Under the pieces are notes generated by a model. The model had not been told where the DNA came from. It worked only from the letters and a program-made list of their open reading frames with translations, and ran no database searches. From Maribacter spongiicola (lineage in GTDB: Bacteria; Bacteroidota; Bacteroidia; Flavobacteriales; Flavobacteriaceae): a stretch of 64,000 bases of DNA. The DNA lies in the NCBI RefSeq assembly GCF_004364165.1, contig NZ_SOAY01000011.1:496001-560000 (forward strand), in the 5' to 3' direction. Positions 36,680 to 46,531 of this stretch are shown piece by piece. How positions within the stretch are numbered: position 1 is the stretch's first letter; every line of letters starts with the position of its first letter. The translations under genes were made by a program, and so were the position numbers.

Positions 36680-37954
36680 TTAGTTTTGATTATCAAGTAA
36701 ATCCATTAGTTCTTCAGCAGCTACCTTTCCTTTTTCTTTTAAGAAGTCTCTAGGAGTGTTATCGCCTAATTCAAAAACAATAGCAGGCATATTTTGGTTT
36801 ACATAAAAGTAATTACGCGATACCATAGTTGGCTTAATATCTGTAGAAGGCTTTACATTAGTGTGTTTTTGAGGTAGTCTTTTGGTGATATTATTGATCC
36901 AGTCGAAAACAATTTTTCCTTTCTCACCAGTAATCGTAGTGTCTATAGGGTAGTAAATATCGTCCCAGGTGGAATGGAAATCTGCACCGAAAACAAACTC
37001 ATAACCCTCAGATTCCTTCTTTACCAAAAAGTCTCTTACACTTCTTGTTTCTGGTTGATTGAAATCTTGCCAATCTCTATTCAAATCTATACCGCCCATA
37101 TTATGACGCCAGTTGCCATTATCAACTCCATCAGGATTCATTAGCGGTACAACAAATAAATCATAGTTTTCTCTAAACTTTTGAGCCTTTGGCGAGTCTC
37201 CGCTCAAAGTTTCAATAAAAGACTTCATGGCAAGAAACCCTGTAACTTCTGGTGGGTGCTGTCTAGAAATAACCATAACAGCTTTTTTGTGTACACCGTT
37301 ACTAACTTCCATTAAATTCATTGCCCTATTTTCTCTACTTTTTCCTATTTCGTAAGTAGATATATAATCTTTGGTGGTTAAAGAATCTATCCAACTTTTT
37401 ACTCTTGTGGATCCGTATAGTTCTTGAGCGGTGATGTAAGTTGGTTTTTCGCTAATAGCTACTTTTATTTCTACCATTTCTGGTACTGCCTTAATTCCGA
37501 AATCACCCGTTCCTTTATTTATTCCTGTAAAATTGGTACTATCTAACGGAGTAAAGTTTTCGCCATCAGTACTAATTTTTGGGTAGTATCTACTCCTAGA
37601 ATCTTGATAAGTCATTTTAATAGTGATGGTCTTAGGTGTTTTTGACCAAACTTTAAATGCATACCACGGACTCACATTTACCGGTGTGTTTTCAGCCGTA
37701 ATTAGTGCTGTATAATGATTGTTTCCGTCAGAAGTTATTCCGTTTAACCTTCCGCTTTCAAAATCATTGCTAAAGAAGGTTGTGTCTTCATTAAACGTCC
37801 AAATTCCTTTCCATTGTTTTTGAACAGGTTTAGATAAGGTAGAAACAACGGCACTTTTTCCCTGACCTTGATATCCTTGTGTTGCAGGTTTTTGGTTTTT
37901 GCATGCTACAAATGCTAGTGTGAACAAAGTGAAATATGCGAGTTTGTTTTTCAT
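36680..37954 (-). CDS. M14-family zinc carboxypeptidase lipoprotein
   Basis: This 424-aa protein has lipobox AFVAC giving a lipidated Cys18. Residues 45-180 form a beta-rich N-terminal domain of the kind found in cytosolic-carboxypeptidase-like M14 members. The catalytic domain has zinc ligands in SRQHPPEVTG (His233, Glu236), the VVPLMNPDGVDNGNWRHN block, the third ligand in ADFHSTWDD, and the catalytic Glu in IVFELGDNT. It likely trims C-terminal residues from peptides or peptidoglycan-type peptides in the periplasm. It is a single gene convergent with ccsBA. Confidence 0.88.
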   Translation of the reverse strand: MKNKLAYFTLFTLAFVACKNQKPATQGYQGQGKSAVVSTLSKPVQKQWKGIWTFNEDTTFFSNDFESGRLNGITSDGNNHYTALITAENTPVNVSPWYAFKVWSKTPKTITIKMTYQDSRSRYYPKISTDGENFTPLDSTNFTGINKGTGDFGIKAVPEMVEIKVAISEKPTYITAQELYGSTRVKSWIDSLTTKDYISTYEIGKSRENRAMNLMEVSNGVHKKAVMVISRQHPPEVTGFLAMKSFIETLSGDSPKAQKFRENYDLFVVPLMNPDGVDNGNWRHNMGGIDLNRDWQDFNQPETRSVRDFLVKKESEGYEFVFGADFHSTWDDIYYPIDTTITGEKGKIVFDWINNITKRLPQKHTNVKPSTDIKPTMVSRNYFYVNQNMPAIVFELGDNTPRDFLKEKGKVAAEELMDLLDNQN

Positions 37955-38263
37955 CCGTTTAAATTCAAATTGGTTTTGGTGTGCTGAAGTTTAAATCTAG
38001 AAACAAAATGGGAAAATAGATGTACTTAAAAGGAAATAGATTGAAGTATTTCGTAATTCTTAATTACTCACTCTATATAATAAAGTTTTGACAGTAGAAT
38101 AATGATGATTTAAAAACTAGCGCATAAATTTTAATACATTTTGAAAGTTTAATATTTGTTTTGAGACCTAAGTTTTATTGTTTTAATGATAACATACAGA
38201 TGTAGTATAGTGTGCTTGTTTACATTCTATTTTGTTACCTTTATTTTTTATAATTATTAGCAT
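37955..38263. other. Intergenic region with likely divergent promoters
   Basis: About 309 AT-rich bases lie between the divergent M14 and trans-sulfuration genes. Near 38217 a TTG is followed after about 17 bases by TACCTTTA, an imperfect promoter for the plus-strand gene. I looked for a SAM riboswitch because of the downstream sulfur gene and saw no conserved core. Confidence 0.4.
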
Positions 38264-39415
38264 ATGAATTCGAATAAAAAAGGCTTGAACACTATTTGTA
38301 CCCACGTAGGTGAATTAGAAGATACACAACATAAAGGAGCCATCTCTCCTTTATACATGAGTACTTCTTATGCTTATGAAGATGTTGATGTAAAACGGTA
38401 CCCTAGGTATTTTAATACGCCTAACCAAGAAGGACTTTGTAAGAAGGTTGCAGCATTAGAGCATGCAGAATCGGCACTTATATTTGGTAGCGGTATGGCT
38501 GCAGTAAGTACGGCTTTATTGGCTTTTTTAAGAGCAGGTGACCATGTGGTTTTACAACAGACTTTATACGGCGGAACATATAATTTGGTGAACGAAGAGT
38601 TTTCTAAATACGGAATAGAGTATTCTTTTACAGAAGGTTGGAGTGCCGAAGCGTTTGAAGCTCAAATTAAAGAGAACACAAAGGTCATTTATATAGAAAC
38701 ACCTTCTAATCCGCTGTTGACCATTACCGATTTAGAGGCTGTTGCTACCATTGCAAAAAAACACGGAATCACAACTTTGATTGATAATACATTCGCTAGT
38801 CCGGTAAATCAAAACCCAATTGATTTCGGAATTGATGTTGTAATACATAGTGCTACCAAGTATATGGGTGGTCACTCAGATATTTGTGCAGGTGCAGTTG
38901 CTTCAACGACCGAGCATATGGAGCGTATTTTTCATTTGGCAAAAAACTTTGGTGGTAGCCTTAGTGATTATACGGTTTGGCTGCTAGAAAGAAGTATGAA
39001 AACAATGGGTATTCGTGTAAGAGCACAAAATGAAAATGCATTGGCAATGGCACATTTTCTTGACGAATTAGATGATATAGAAAAAGTATACTACCCTGGT
39101 TTACCATCGCACCCTGATCATGACATTGCTAAAAAGCAAATGAAAGGATTTGGCGGTATGTTATCGTTCGAATTGAATGCTACTTTGAATGCATCTCAAT
39201 TTCAGAAGGCATTACAATTAATAAAACCGTCAATGAGTTTAGCTGGGGTAGAGAGTACGCTTTTATCACCAACACAAACTTCTCATGCGCTGATGAGTGC
39301 AGAAGTTAGAGCAGAACAAGGTATAGCTGACGGATTAATTCGTTTTTCTGTAGGTATTGAAGAAGTAGACGACTTAAAGCATGATATTTTACAAGCTTTA
39401 GAAAGTTTAAAATAA
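38264..39415 (+). CDS. Trans-sulfuration enzyme (methionine gamma-lyase / cystathionine synthase type)
   Basis: This 383-aa PLP enzyme belongs to the Cys/Met metabolism family. FGSGMAAVSTALLAFL near residue 74, LYGGTYNLV, IETPSNPLL near residue 144 and the Schiff-base lysine in SATKYMGGHSD (Lys199) are diagnostic. The C-terminal LSLAGVEST-type region (SMSLAGVESTLLSPTQTSHA) binds the substrate carboxylate. Members include methionine gamma-lyase, cystathionine gamma-synthase and gamma- or beta-lyases, and sequence reading alone does not separate them. It precedes the bacillithiol gene bshB1 by 25 bases, so a role in supplying cysteine for thiol synthesis is plausible. Confidence 0.9.
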   Translation: MNSNKKGLNTICTHVGELEDTQHKGAISPLYMSTSYAYEDVDVKRYPRYFNTPNQEGLCKKVAALEHAESALIFGSGMAAVSTALLAFLRAGDHVVLQQTLYGGTYNLVNEEFSKYGIEYSFTEGWSAEAFEAQIKENTKVIYIETPSNPLLTITDLEAVATIAKKHGITTLIDNTFASPVNQNPIDFGIDVVIHSATKYMGGHSDICAGAVASTTEHMERIFHLAKNFGGSLSDYTVWLLERSMKTMGIRVRAQNENALAMAHFLDELDDIEKVYYPGLPSHPDHDIAKKQMKGFGGMLSFELNATLNASQFQKALQLIKPSMSLAGVESTLLSPTQTSHALMSAEVRAEQGIADGLIRFSVGIEEVDDLKHDILQALESLK

Positions 39416-39440
39416 TTACATCAATTAGAATTAGCATATC

Positions 39441-40157
39441 ATGAAGTTGGATATTTTAGTATTTGGGGCGCATCCTGATGATGCAGAATTAGGGGCAGGT
39501 GGTACCATTGCCAAAGAAATTGCATTAGGTAAAAAAGTAGGCATTATAGATTTAACCCGTGGTGAATTGGGTACAAGAGGTTCTGCTGAAATTCGTGATC
39601 AAGAATCAGCGAATGCAGGAAAAATTTTAGGCGTAGCAGTTCGTGAAAATTTAAGATTCAGAGATGGTTTTTTCGTAAACGATGAAACCCACCAACTCGA
39701 GATTATAAAAATGATTCGTAAATACAGGCCGCAAATTGTTTTGTGCAATGCCATTGATGATCGACATATTGATCATGGCAAGGGCAGTAAGCTTGTTAGT
39801 GACGCTTGTTTTTTAAGTGGTTTAAGACGTATAGAAACAAAAATAGGGGAGGAAAGCCAACAAGAATGGCGCCCTAAATTGGTGTATCACTTCATACAGT
39901 GGAAGAATATTACTCCCGATTTTGTAGTAGATATCAGTAATTATATTGAAGCTAAGACCGATGCGATTTTAGCATATAAATCTCAGTTTCATGATCCAAA
40001 AAGCAACGAGCCGGAAACACCTATAAGCAGCAAAACCTTTATCGAAAGTATACATTATAGAGCTAAAGATTTAGGTAGATTAGTGGGTGTTGATTATGCC
40101 GAAGGTTTTACGGTCGAAAGAATGGTAGCGGTAGATTCGCTAGACCATTTAATTTAA
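39441..40157 (+). CDS. bshB1: Bacillithiol biosynthesis deacetylase BshB1
   Basis: This 238-aa LmbE-type zinc deacetylase removes the acetyl group from GlcNAc-malate, the second step of bacillithiol synthesis. GAHPDDAELGAGG (9-21) supplies His11, Asp13 and Asp14. DLTRGELGTRGS near residue 35 and DRHIDHGKGS near residue 107 match the BshB1 branch. The close upstream trans-sulfuration gene fits a low-molecular-weight thiol theme. It implies that the organism makes bacillithiol instead of glutathione, although bshA and bshC lie outside the window. Its stop codon overlaps the stop of the convergent histidine kinase gene by four bases. Confidence 0.93.
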   Translation: MKLDILVFGAHPDDAELGAGGTIAKEIALGKKVGIIDLTRGELGTRGSAEIRDQESANAGKILGVAVRENLRFRDGFFVNDETHQLEIIKMIRKYRPQIVLCNAIDDRHIDHGKGSKLVSDACFLSGLRRIETKIGEESQQEWRPKLVYHFIQWKNITPDFVVDISNYIEAKTDAILAYKSQFHDPKSNEPETPISSKTFIESIHYRAKDLGRLVGVDYAEGFTVERMVAVDSLDHLI

Positions 40158-42244
40158 GCAGATTCTTTATATTGTTTCTGTATTCTTGGTATTGTAAAGT
40201 AAAAACTAGAGCCTTTTCCTAAGGCACTATGTACCCAAATTTTACCATTGTTTTTTTCGACCATTTCTTTACATAAAGATAATCCTAGACCGGTACCTTT
40301 TTCATCATTGGTACCGTAGGTAGTGTGGTTAGAGTCTTTTTCAAATAATTTATCTATAATATCTTCGCTCATACCCATTCCATTATCCTTCACGTATATC
40401 TCGCAAGTTTTAATTTTTTGTATGGCACCTATAATAATCTCTCCGTTATTAGGAGTAAATTTTAAAGCATTGCTTAAAAGATTTCTAATGATAATGTCTA
40501 TTTGATTAGGGTCTGACCAAATTTGACAATTAGGTTCAATTCTATTTACTAACGTAATAGACTTAGCTTCAGCAATCTCAGATAATAATGCAATATTCTC
40601 TTCTACTATACAATCTAAGTTAGTTACAGAATGTCTTGTAATTGATCCATTCATTTGTGTTTGACCCCAGGACAGTAAGTTGTTAAGGGTGAATGATATA
40701 GTGTCGATATCTACTTTTAGTTTCGGTACAAAATTCAAGAATTCTTCCTTACTCATTTCTCCTTCTTTAAATAATTTTAAGAGCCCTTGAAATGCACCTA
40801 TTGGTCCTCTTAAATCATGCCCGATGATAGAGAATAATTTGTTTTTTGTTTGATTAAGTTCGTTTAGATAAGCTTGCTTTTCTTCTAAATCTGCTTTTTT
40901 GTTTCTAAGCTCTAAGTTTAATTTTTTCTGTTCTTTTTCATTTCTATGGATAAGAAAGGTAATAATAGCGAAGATTATAAGTATTACAATAAAAACGTAA
41001 ATGTATATATTTCTTTTTGCTAAAGCTTTTTCATTTTCAATAATTAATTGCTGCCTTTGTTGGTCATATTCGACTCTGGTTTTAAGCATATTCAATGCTT
41101 TTTCATTATTGGTTGCTGATAAAGACTCATAAGTAGCTTGATAAATTTCATGATACCAAAGCGATTTCTCGAAGTCTTTTTTGTTCTTGAATATTTTAGC
41201 TAATTTGTGCGTGCTATTTTTGATTCCGCTTCTTAGTCCGATTTTTTTAGAAAGGTCAAATGCGTTTAATGCATATACTTCAGCTATACTATCTTTCTCA
41301 AGATTTAAATATGCCTCAGTCATACCATTTAGCAAATCTATTTTTCCGCGATCATCTTCTATTTCTTTATGTAAAAGTTCACTTTGTTTATACCAGTAAA
41401 GAGCCCAAGTGTTTTTATTCTTTTTTAAATATATTTTCCCTTTAATTTCATAACAGTATGCTAGCCATTCTAAAATTCGTTCTTTTTCAAAAGTGGCTAT
41501 ACTAACATTAACATTATACATGGCATAATCTAACTCGTTCATTTCTGCATAAGTAGACGCGATATTACTTAATGTTTCAGCTAGAAATATAGGATTGCCT
41601 ATATCTTGATGAATGTCTTTAGATCTTTGTAAAAACACCATGGCTTGTTCATAATCTTTTTGTTCTAGATACAAATGGGCAATATTGTCGTTTACAATAG
41701 AAATAATATTTTTATAATCATTTTTTTCTGCAATTTCAATGGTAGCCAAATACCATTTTAAAGCTTTTGAATATTCACCCTTATAACCATATTCTTTTGC
41801 TAAGTCATTTAAGATGCTAGCTTTTAGTAAATTATTATTATGTTGATTAGCGAGATTATATGCCTTTGTAAAGTTTGAAATAGCCTGGTCTATTTTTCCT
41901 TTGTCAGAATAATACCCTCCTAAAGAATGGTAAGAACTTATCTCTCCATTTATAAAATTTGCCTTCTTACTTAGGTCTAAACTTTTTTTGCTAAGTGTTA
42001 GTAATGTATCTAAATTATGATAGCGATATTCTGCAGCAAGATCAATTATATTTTTAATATAAAGCGTATCCTTGGGGCTGAAAGAAGTAGAGTTTTTTAG
42101 ATCTTCTAGTTCTTTTATCAATGTATCTCTTTTAGAACTTTGTGCAGAAATACTGTTTGTAGACAAGCTTAATAAAAAGAATACCACGATGCAGCCTTTT
42201 AGAAGGCTATCTTGCAAAAATGGTTTTAGTATTCTAAGATTCAT
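40154..42244 (-). CDS. TPR-domain sensor histidine kinase (copy 1)
   Basis: This 696-aa protein has an N-terminal signal or anchor helix (about residues 15-35). About five to six tetratricopeptide repeats cover residues 60-370 and are expected in the periplasm. A transmembrane helix at about 412-432 and a cytoplasmic coiled coil follow. The phospho-acceptor His476 is in SIIGHDLRGP, and the HATPase_c domain contains GNGE-type N-box, KDNGMGMS and KGTGLGLSLCKEMV. It therefore has the layout of Bacteroidota TPR kinases, which sense through the helical repeats. No response regulator lies nearby. It resembles the next kinase gene in length and order and is probably a tandem duplicate. Confidence 0.9.
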   Translation of the reverse strand: MNLRILKPFLQDSLLKGCIVVFFLLSLSTNSISAQSSKRDTLIKELEDLKNSTSFSPKDTLYIKNIIDLAAEYRYHNLDTLLTLSKKSLDLSKKANFINGEISSYHSLGGYYSDKGKIDQAISNFTKAYNLANQHNNNLLKASILNDLAKEYGYKGEYSKALKWYLATIEIAEKNDYKNIISIVNDNIAHLYLEQKDYEQAMVFLQRSKDIHQDIGNPIFLAETLSNIASTYAEMNELDYAMYNVNVSIATFEKERILEWLAYCYEIKGKIYLKKNKNTWALYWYKQSELLHKEIEDDRGKIDLLNGMTEAYLNLEKDSIAEVYALNAFDLSKKIGLRSGIKNSTHKLAKIFKNKKDFEKSLWYHEIYQATYESLSATNNEKALNMLKTRVEYDQQRQQLIIENEKALAKRNIYIYVFIVILIIFAIITFLIHRNEKEQKKLNLELRNKKADLEEKQAYLNELNQTKNKLFSIIGHDLRGPIGAFQGLLKLFKEGEMSKEEFLNFVPKLKVDIDTISFTLNNLLSWGQTQMNGSITRHSVTNLDCIVEENIALLSEIAEAKSITLVNRIEPNCQIWSDPNQIDIIIRNLLSNALKFTPNNGEIIIGAIQKIKTCEIYVKDNGMGMSEDIIDKLFEKDSNHTTYGTNDEKGTGLGLSLCKEMVEKNNGKIWVHSALGKGSSFYFTIPRIQKQYKESA

Positions 42245-42472
42245 AAAGCTCGCTCAGTAATGCGATTCTAAAATTAGCTTAGAACTTTAGGGAAAAGCAA
42301 TAAATGTTGTGAAACGCGATTTATTGTGTGTTTTATCGTTTTAAAGATGTAGTTGGTCGATGAATTGAACTTTGAGGAGGGGAATATTAATCTAATTTTA
42401 TACTAATTTCTAAACGTAATCCGCCTATTTAAGAGTGGCAGGATGAATAGGAGGAGCAAATTCAGAAAAAAT

Positions 42473-44521
42473 TTAAAGCATATCTACAGGTAATTCGACT
42501 ATAAATTGACTACCCTTGTTCGGTTGACTTTTTACTATTATTTCTCCATTGTTTTTAATAACCATTGCTTTTACCAAGCGCAGTCCCAAACCAGTTCCTT
42601 TTTCAAAATTTGTACCATATTTAGAGAAGTTTTCGGTATTGCTAAAAAGCTTTTGAACATCGGTTTCAGTCATTCCAACACCAGTATCAGAAACTTGTAT
42701 TACTAAATTTTTATTTTTTATTTCTGTTGTAATAGTAATCATACCTTGATTCGGAGTGAATTTAATGGCATTATTGATTAGGTTTCTAAAAATAATATTG
42801 AATTGTTGTTGATCGGCAAACACTTTATGTTTTGCAGCAACCTGGTTATTGATTATGATAGACTTTTTGTTTATCTCATTTCTGTACAATTGTAATATGA
42901 TATCTAGTTCATACTTCACAGAAATGCTTCTTACATTAATAGTACTACCTTGCATTTGTGTTTTTCCCCAATGCAATAAGTTGTCCATGGTAAATTGGAC
43001 TTGTTCTAGGTCTTCCTTAAGTTGTGGAGCAAATTTTTCGAAATAAACTTTACCTTCAGAGTCTTCTAAATAAAGCGTAAGAATCTCATTTAATGAATTA
43101 ATGGGTCCTCTTAAGTCATGACCGACAATTGAAAACAGATGATCTTGATTAGCGTTAATTTGAGTAAGACTCTCTTGATTTTTGTTTAAAATTTCTGCTT
43201 GGCTAGCTAATTTTTTATTTAGAACTTTTTCTCGCTTATTGACTTTTAAGATTATGAATACAATGATCATTAAAGCAAATAGTCCTATAAGTGACCATTT
43301 TACGTATTTACGTTGCTGATTCAAAGCTAATGCGCTCTGAGCTTTTAAATTTTCGGTTTCTTTCTCTAAATTTAATTTAGCATTAAGCATCGTTAAATCA
43401 TGTCTGTTTTTTTTCTTGAAATTGTCGTTAGAAAGTTTTTCGGTTAATTCAAGATATTTTAAAGATTCGGCTAGGTTATCTTGACTTTTGTTAATTTCAT
43501 ATAATGTTCTATATGCTTTTTCTAGACCTTTTTCATAATCAGAAGAAACAAAAAGCGGTACACTTTCATTTATACTCGCCTTAGCTTTTACTAAATTATT
43601 TAGTCCTAAATATGATTTTCCGAGACCATATTTTACTTCAGCCTTTGCTTTGACATCATTGAACCCATCATGCATATTTAAAGCTATCTGATAATTCACT
43701 AAAGCATTTTCAAAATCATTTAATTCTAAATAATATAAACCTAATGTAGAGTAGGTCCATGCCAACCATGTTAGCTGCTTATTTTTTTCTAACAGCAAGA
43801 ATGTTTCGTCTAATTCTATCTTTGCTTGTTCTAAATTGCCTAACTCTATATTTAAGAATGCCATATTACTTAGCAGCATAGCTTCTTTAGTTGGGTCTTT
43901 TAATTTTTTAACGAGTTTAAAGGCTACAGCGTAATATTTTAAAGCCTCCTCAGGATTATCTAGGCGATTAAAAATAGTGCCCAAATTCATATTCATTCGA
44001 AACAAGTAAAATTGATCACTATTCTTTTTTGCTATAGCTAGCACATGTAAGAATTGAGTGTAAGTAGAAGGATAGTCATTTTTGAAATAATATCCTTGTC
44101 CAAGAATATTATAAATTTTCATTTCTGTTTTTGGATAATTCTTTAAATCAGGATTTTTTATGGTCTCTAAACTGAAATCAATTGACTTATCTGTTTGAGC
44201 TGTGTATAAGTATATAGTTGCAAGATTTGCCAAGGCTTCAAGCTCACCTTGAATATATTTATTTTTCTTACTCAGTGCAAGTGATCGTTCTGCATTTATT
44301 AGCGACGAGTCTTGTTCTATAAGTCTTTGGTAATAAGAGAGCTGGTTTAAATTGTCAATATAAATAGGTGAGTTCTCTGAAAAATTAGGTGAATTAACTA
44401 ATTCTGATATTTTTTCATGATAATAATTAATACTGTCTTTTTGGGCTAGAGCAGTAAAAAAGCTGGTACATATAAATGCAAATAGTAAAAAATTATGCTT
44501 ATAATTTGATATAGAATGCAT
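42473..44521 (-). CDS. TPR-domain sensor histidine kinase (copy 2)
   Basis: This 682-aa protein has a signal peptide (about residues 8-27, ending ALAQK). TPR repeats fill residues 60-375, including YYAVAFKLVKKLKDPTKEAM and YSTLGLYYLELNDFENAL. A transmembrane helix near 405-425, a coiled coil, phospho-acceptor His468 in SIVGHDLRGPI and an HATPase domain ending KGTGLGLRLVKAMV follow. Copy 1 lies 228 bases downstream on the same strand with an AT-rich spacer and no obvious terminator. Ligand and partner regulator are unknown. The shared architecture suggests divergence of input specificity after duplication. Confidence 0.9.
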   Translation of the reverse strand: MHSISNYKHNFLLFAFICTSFFTALAQKDSINYYHEKISELVNSPNFSENSPIYIDNLNQLSYYQRLIEQDSSLINAERSLALSKKNKYIQGELEALANLATIYLYTAQTDKSIDFSLETIKNPDLKNYPKTEMKIYNILGQGYYFKNDYPSTYTQFLHVLAIAKKNSDQFYLFRMNMNLGTIFNRLDNPEEALKYYAVAFKLVKKLKDPTKEAMLLSNMAFLNIELGNLEQAKIELDETFLLLEKNKQLTWLAWTYSTLGLYYLELNDFENALVNYQIALNMHDGFNDVKAKAEVKYGLGKSYLGLNNLVKAKASINESVPLFVSSDYEKGLEKAYRTLYEINKSQDNLAESLKYLELTEKLSNDNFKKKNRHDLTMLNAKLNLEKETENLKAQSALALNQQRKYVKWSLIGLFALMIIVFIILKVNKREKVLNKKLASQAEILNKNQESLTQINANQDHLFSIVGHDLRGPINSLNEILTLYLEDSEGKVYFEKFAPQLKEDLEQVQFTMDNLLHWGKTQMQGSTINVRSISVKYELDIILQLYRNEINKKSIIINNQVAAKHKVFADQQQFNIIFRNLINNAIKFTPNQGMITITTEIKNKNLVIQVSDTGVGMTETDVQKLFSNTENFSKYGTNFEKGTGLGLRLVKAMVIKNNGEIIVKSQPNKGSQFIVELPVDML

Positions 44522-44630
44522 TAGGAATATGATATGATCTTAATAGGTTGTGTTAAATAAAACTTCAAGTTAGAAAAATTATTATAAATGATTCTTAAAA
44601 TTAATTATTTATTGAATTTTCAAATTATTA

Positions 44631-44662
44631 TTTGTTAGAACTGTTTAAAAAAATTATCTTTG
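44631..44662 (+). promoter_or_regulatory. Promoter of tRNA-His
   Basis: A TTTG at 44631-44634 (-33 element), a 20-base spacer and TATCTTTG at 44655-44662 (-7 element) match the Bacteroidota promoter consensus well. The tRNA begins about 16 bases further on. Confidence 0.78.
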
Positions 44663-44678
44663 CACTCGCTTACAAATG

Positions 44679-44752
44679 GTGGTTGTAGCTCAGCTGGTTA
44701 GAGCATCGGTTTGTGGTACCGAGGGTCGCCGGTTCGAACCCGGTCTTCCACC
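44679..44752 (+). tRNA. tRNA-His (anticodon GTG)
   Basis: The cloverleaf has acceptor GTGGTTG/CTTCCAC, D-stem GCTC/GAGC, anticodon stem TCGGT/ACCGA with loop TTGTGGT, and T-arm GCCGG/CCGGT with loop TTCGAAC. A G at 44678 can serve as the extra G at position -1 that marks tRNA-His, opposite C73. CCA is not encoded. Positions 5-68 and 6-67 of the acceptor stem are both U-U. Confidence 0.92.
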
Positions 44753-44764
44753 CTAAAAGCAGAT

Positions 44765-44797
44765 AAAAAGTCTTAGATTCATTTCTAAGACTTTTTT
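44765..44797 (+). terminator. Intrinsic terminator of tRNA-His
   Basis: AAAAAGTCTTAGA and TCTAAGACTTTTT form a long perfect stem around a short loop, followed by a T-run, 13 bases after the tRNA. Confidence 0.9.
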
Positions 44798-44890
44798 GTT
44801 TTATACCATTTGCTTATCTAAGAAAAAGCATAAAAAAACCTCGAAATCTTTATGATTTACAAGGCTTTTTTATTGTTAAGTGGCTGATTT

Positions 44891-46444
44891 TTAATCGACT
44901 TTCAACTTATTTTCTCTGTTAGCAATTTCCCATGCCGTATAAAAAATTAATCTAGATCTGTTTTCTAAAAGGTCGTAGTTTATTTTATCTGGCGTATCAC
45001 TTGGTTTATGGTAATCAGCGTGAGTACCGTTAAAGTAAAATATGATAGGAATATTGTTTTTCGCAAAATTATAATGGTCACTTCTGTAATAGAAGCGATT
45101 TGGATCGTTCTCATCATTATACGTATAATCCAATTCAATATTCATAAATTTTTTATTTACCTCTTCAGAAAGATTATGAAGTTCTAAACTTAATTTATCT
45201 GAACCTATTAAATAGATATAGTTGCGGTCTCCTTCACGTTCTGGGTCTATTCTACCAATCATATCAATATTTAAATTGGCAACAGTATTCGCTAGCGGAA
45301 CAATTGGGTCTACATCGGTGTAATATTGAGAACCTAACAATCCTTTTTCTTCACCAGTAACGTGCAAGAAAACAATAGATCTTTTAGGTCCATTCCCTGC
45401 ATCTGCAGCTTTCTTAAAAGCTTCGGCAATTTCTAAAAGCGCAACAGTACCAGAACCATCATCATCTGCACCGTTGTTAATATCACCATCACCAGTGATA
45501 CCTATATGATCTAAATGCGAAGAAATAACTAAATATTCATTCGGCTTCTCAGAACCTTTTAATATAGCTACAACGTTTTCCGATGAAATTTTATCATTAG
45601 AACTCTCAAAATCCAATTGTACTTTTTTACTTAAAATTTGTGGCTTATCATCTGTGTCAATAGTAGCTAAAATATTTTTTGCAAGAGTTTGGTCAATGAA
45701 TAAGTTGTAGAATTCAGGAGCGCTATTATCTACTACTTCCATTCTGCCACTATTATTGGTTTTCATTGATTCGAACCTGCGCTTAAATCGACTGAAATTA
45801 CCAGCATCATAATATAGCACACCAATAGCACCTTTATCCATAGCAATTTGAACCCTTTTAGTCAAAGATTCAGACATATTGCTCCAGTTAGATGTTTCGG
45901 TAGTACCAGAAATCACAAATGTGCCATCAGCATTTTTTGGCTCACCAGACTTCATTAAAACAATCTTACCTTCTACATTAAGGTCATTGTAATTAGAATA
46001 GGAATCATCTTCTATTCCATAAGCTGCATAAACAATATTATCGGTTGATGTGTTGGCTGCAGAAAAAGTTAATACATGCTCGCCAACAGCGAAATCCGTA
46101 CCGTCAACAGTTAATTTACCAATGGGTAGTTTGCTAATTTCTAATGGTACTTCTTGAAAATAATTACCATCTTTTTTAGCTGCAGGTATACCTAATTTTT
46201 CATATGCTGCTTTTAAATATGCTATTGCCTTTTTCTGGCCCGGTTGACCGGTTTCTCTGCCTTCGAATTCATCTGAAGCATAAATGTATAGGTGCTCTTT
46301 TAATTCTGCTTCAGTAATTGTTTCTGCAAATGAAATTTCAGATGCGACTGATGATGCTTCTTCTGTTGCGGCATCGGTAACTGTTTTTTGAGAAGAATTA
46401 CATGACATGGCCGTAGCGACCAATAGAAATAGTGTTTTTTTCAT
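44891..46444 (-). CDS. M28-family metallopeptidase lipoprotein
   Basis: This 517-aa predicted di-zinc aminopeptidase is anchored in the envelope. The ATG at 46444 opens a lipoprotein signal with lipobox ATAMSC (Cys about residue 15); the longer frame from 46459 is rejected. A protease-associated (PA) insert spans about 130-290. Zinc and catalytic residues appear in ISSHLDHIG, NNGADDDGSG, HVTGEEKGLLGS and NIDMIGRID, and the last His is in GTHADYHKPSDT. It likely trims peptides for nutrition. It is a single gene between tRNA-His and the SGNH hydrolase. A weak A/T-flanked hairpin at about 44832-44875 may end it. Confidence 0.92.
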   Translation of the reverse strand: MKKTLFLLVATAMSCNSSQKTVTDAATEEASSVASEISFAETITEAELKEHLYIYASDEFEGRETGQPGQKKAIAYLKAAYEKLGIPAAKKDGNYFQEVPLEISKLPIGKLTVDGTDFAVGEHVLTFSAANTSTDNIVYAAYGIEDDSYSNYNDLNVEGKIVLMKSGEPKNADGTFVISGTTETSNWSNMSESLTKRVQIAMDKGAIGVLYYDAGNFSRFKRRFESMKTNNSGRMEVVDNSAPEFYNLFIDQTLAKNILATIDTDDKPQILSKKVQLDFESSNDKISSENVVAILKGSEKPNEYLVISSHLDHIGITGDGDINNGADDDGSGTVALLEIAEAFKKAADAGNGPKRSIVFLHVTGEEKGLLGSQYYTDVDPIVPLANTVANLNIDMIGRIDPEREGDRNYIYLIGSDKLSLELHNLSEEVNKKFMNIELDYTYNDENDPNRFYYRSDHYNFAKNNIPIIFYFNGTHADYHKPSDTPDKINYDLLENRSRLIFYTAWEIANRENKLKVD

Positions 46445-46531
46445 TTTTATAGTAATCAAATTTCTCCAAAAATAATCAAATCTTATCTAGTTTTAAAAGG
46501 TAGATTTTAGAATCAATATTTTGGATAATTT

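Noticed and set aside
37955-38263. Possible SAM or other riboswitch upstream of the trans-sulfuration gene
   Set aside because: No conserved riboswitch core or expression-platform hairpin could be recognised.
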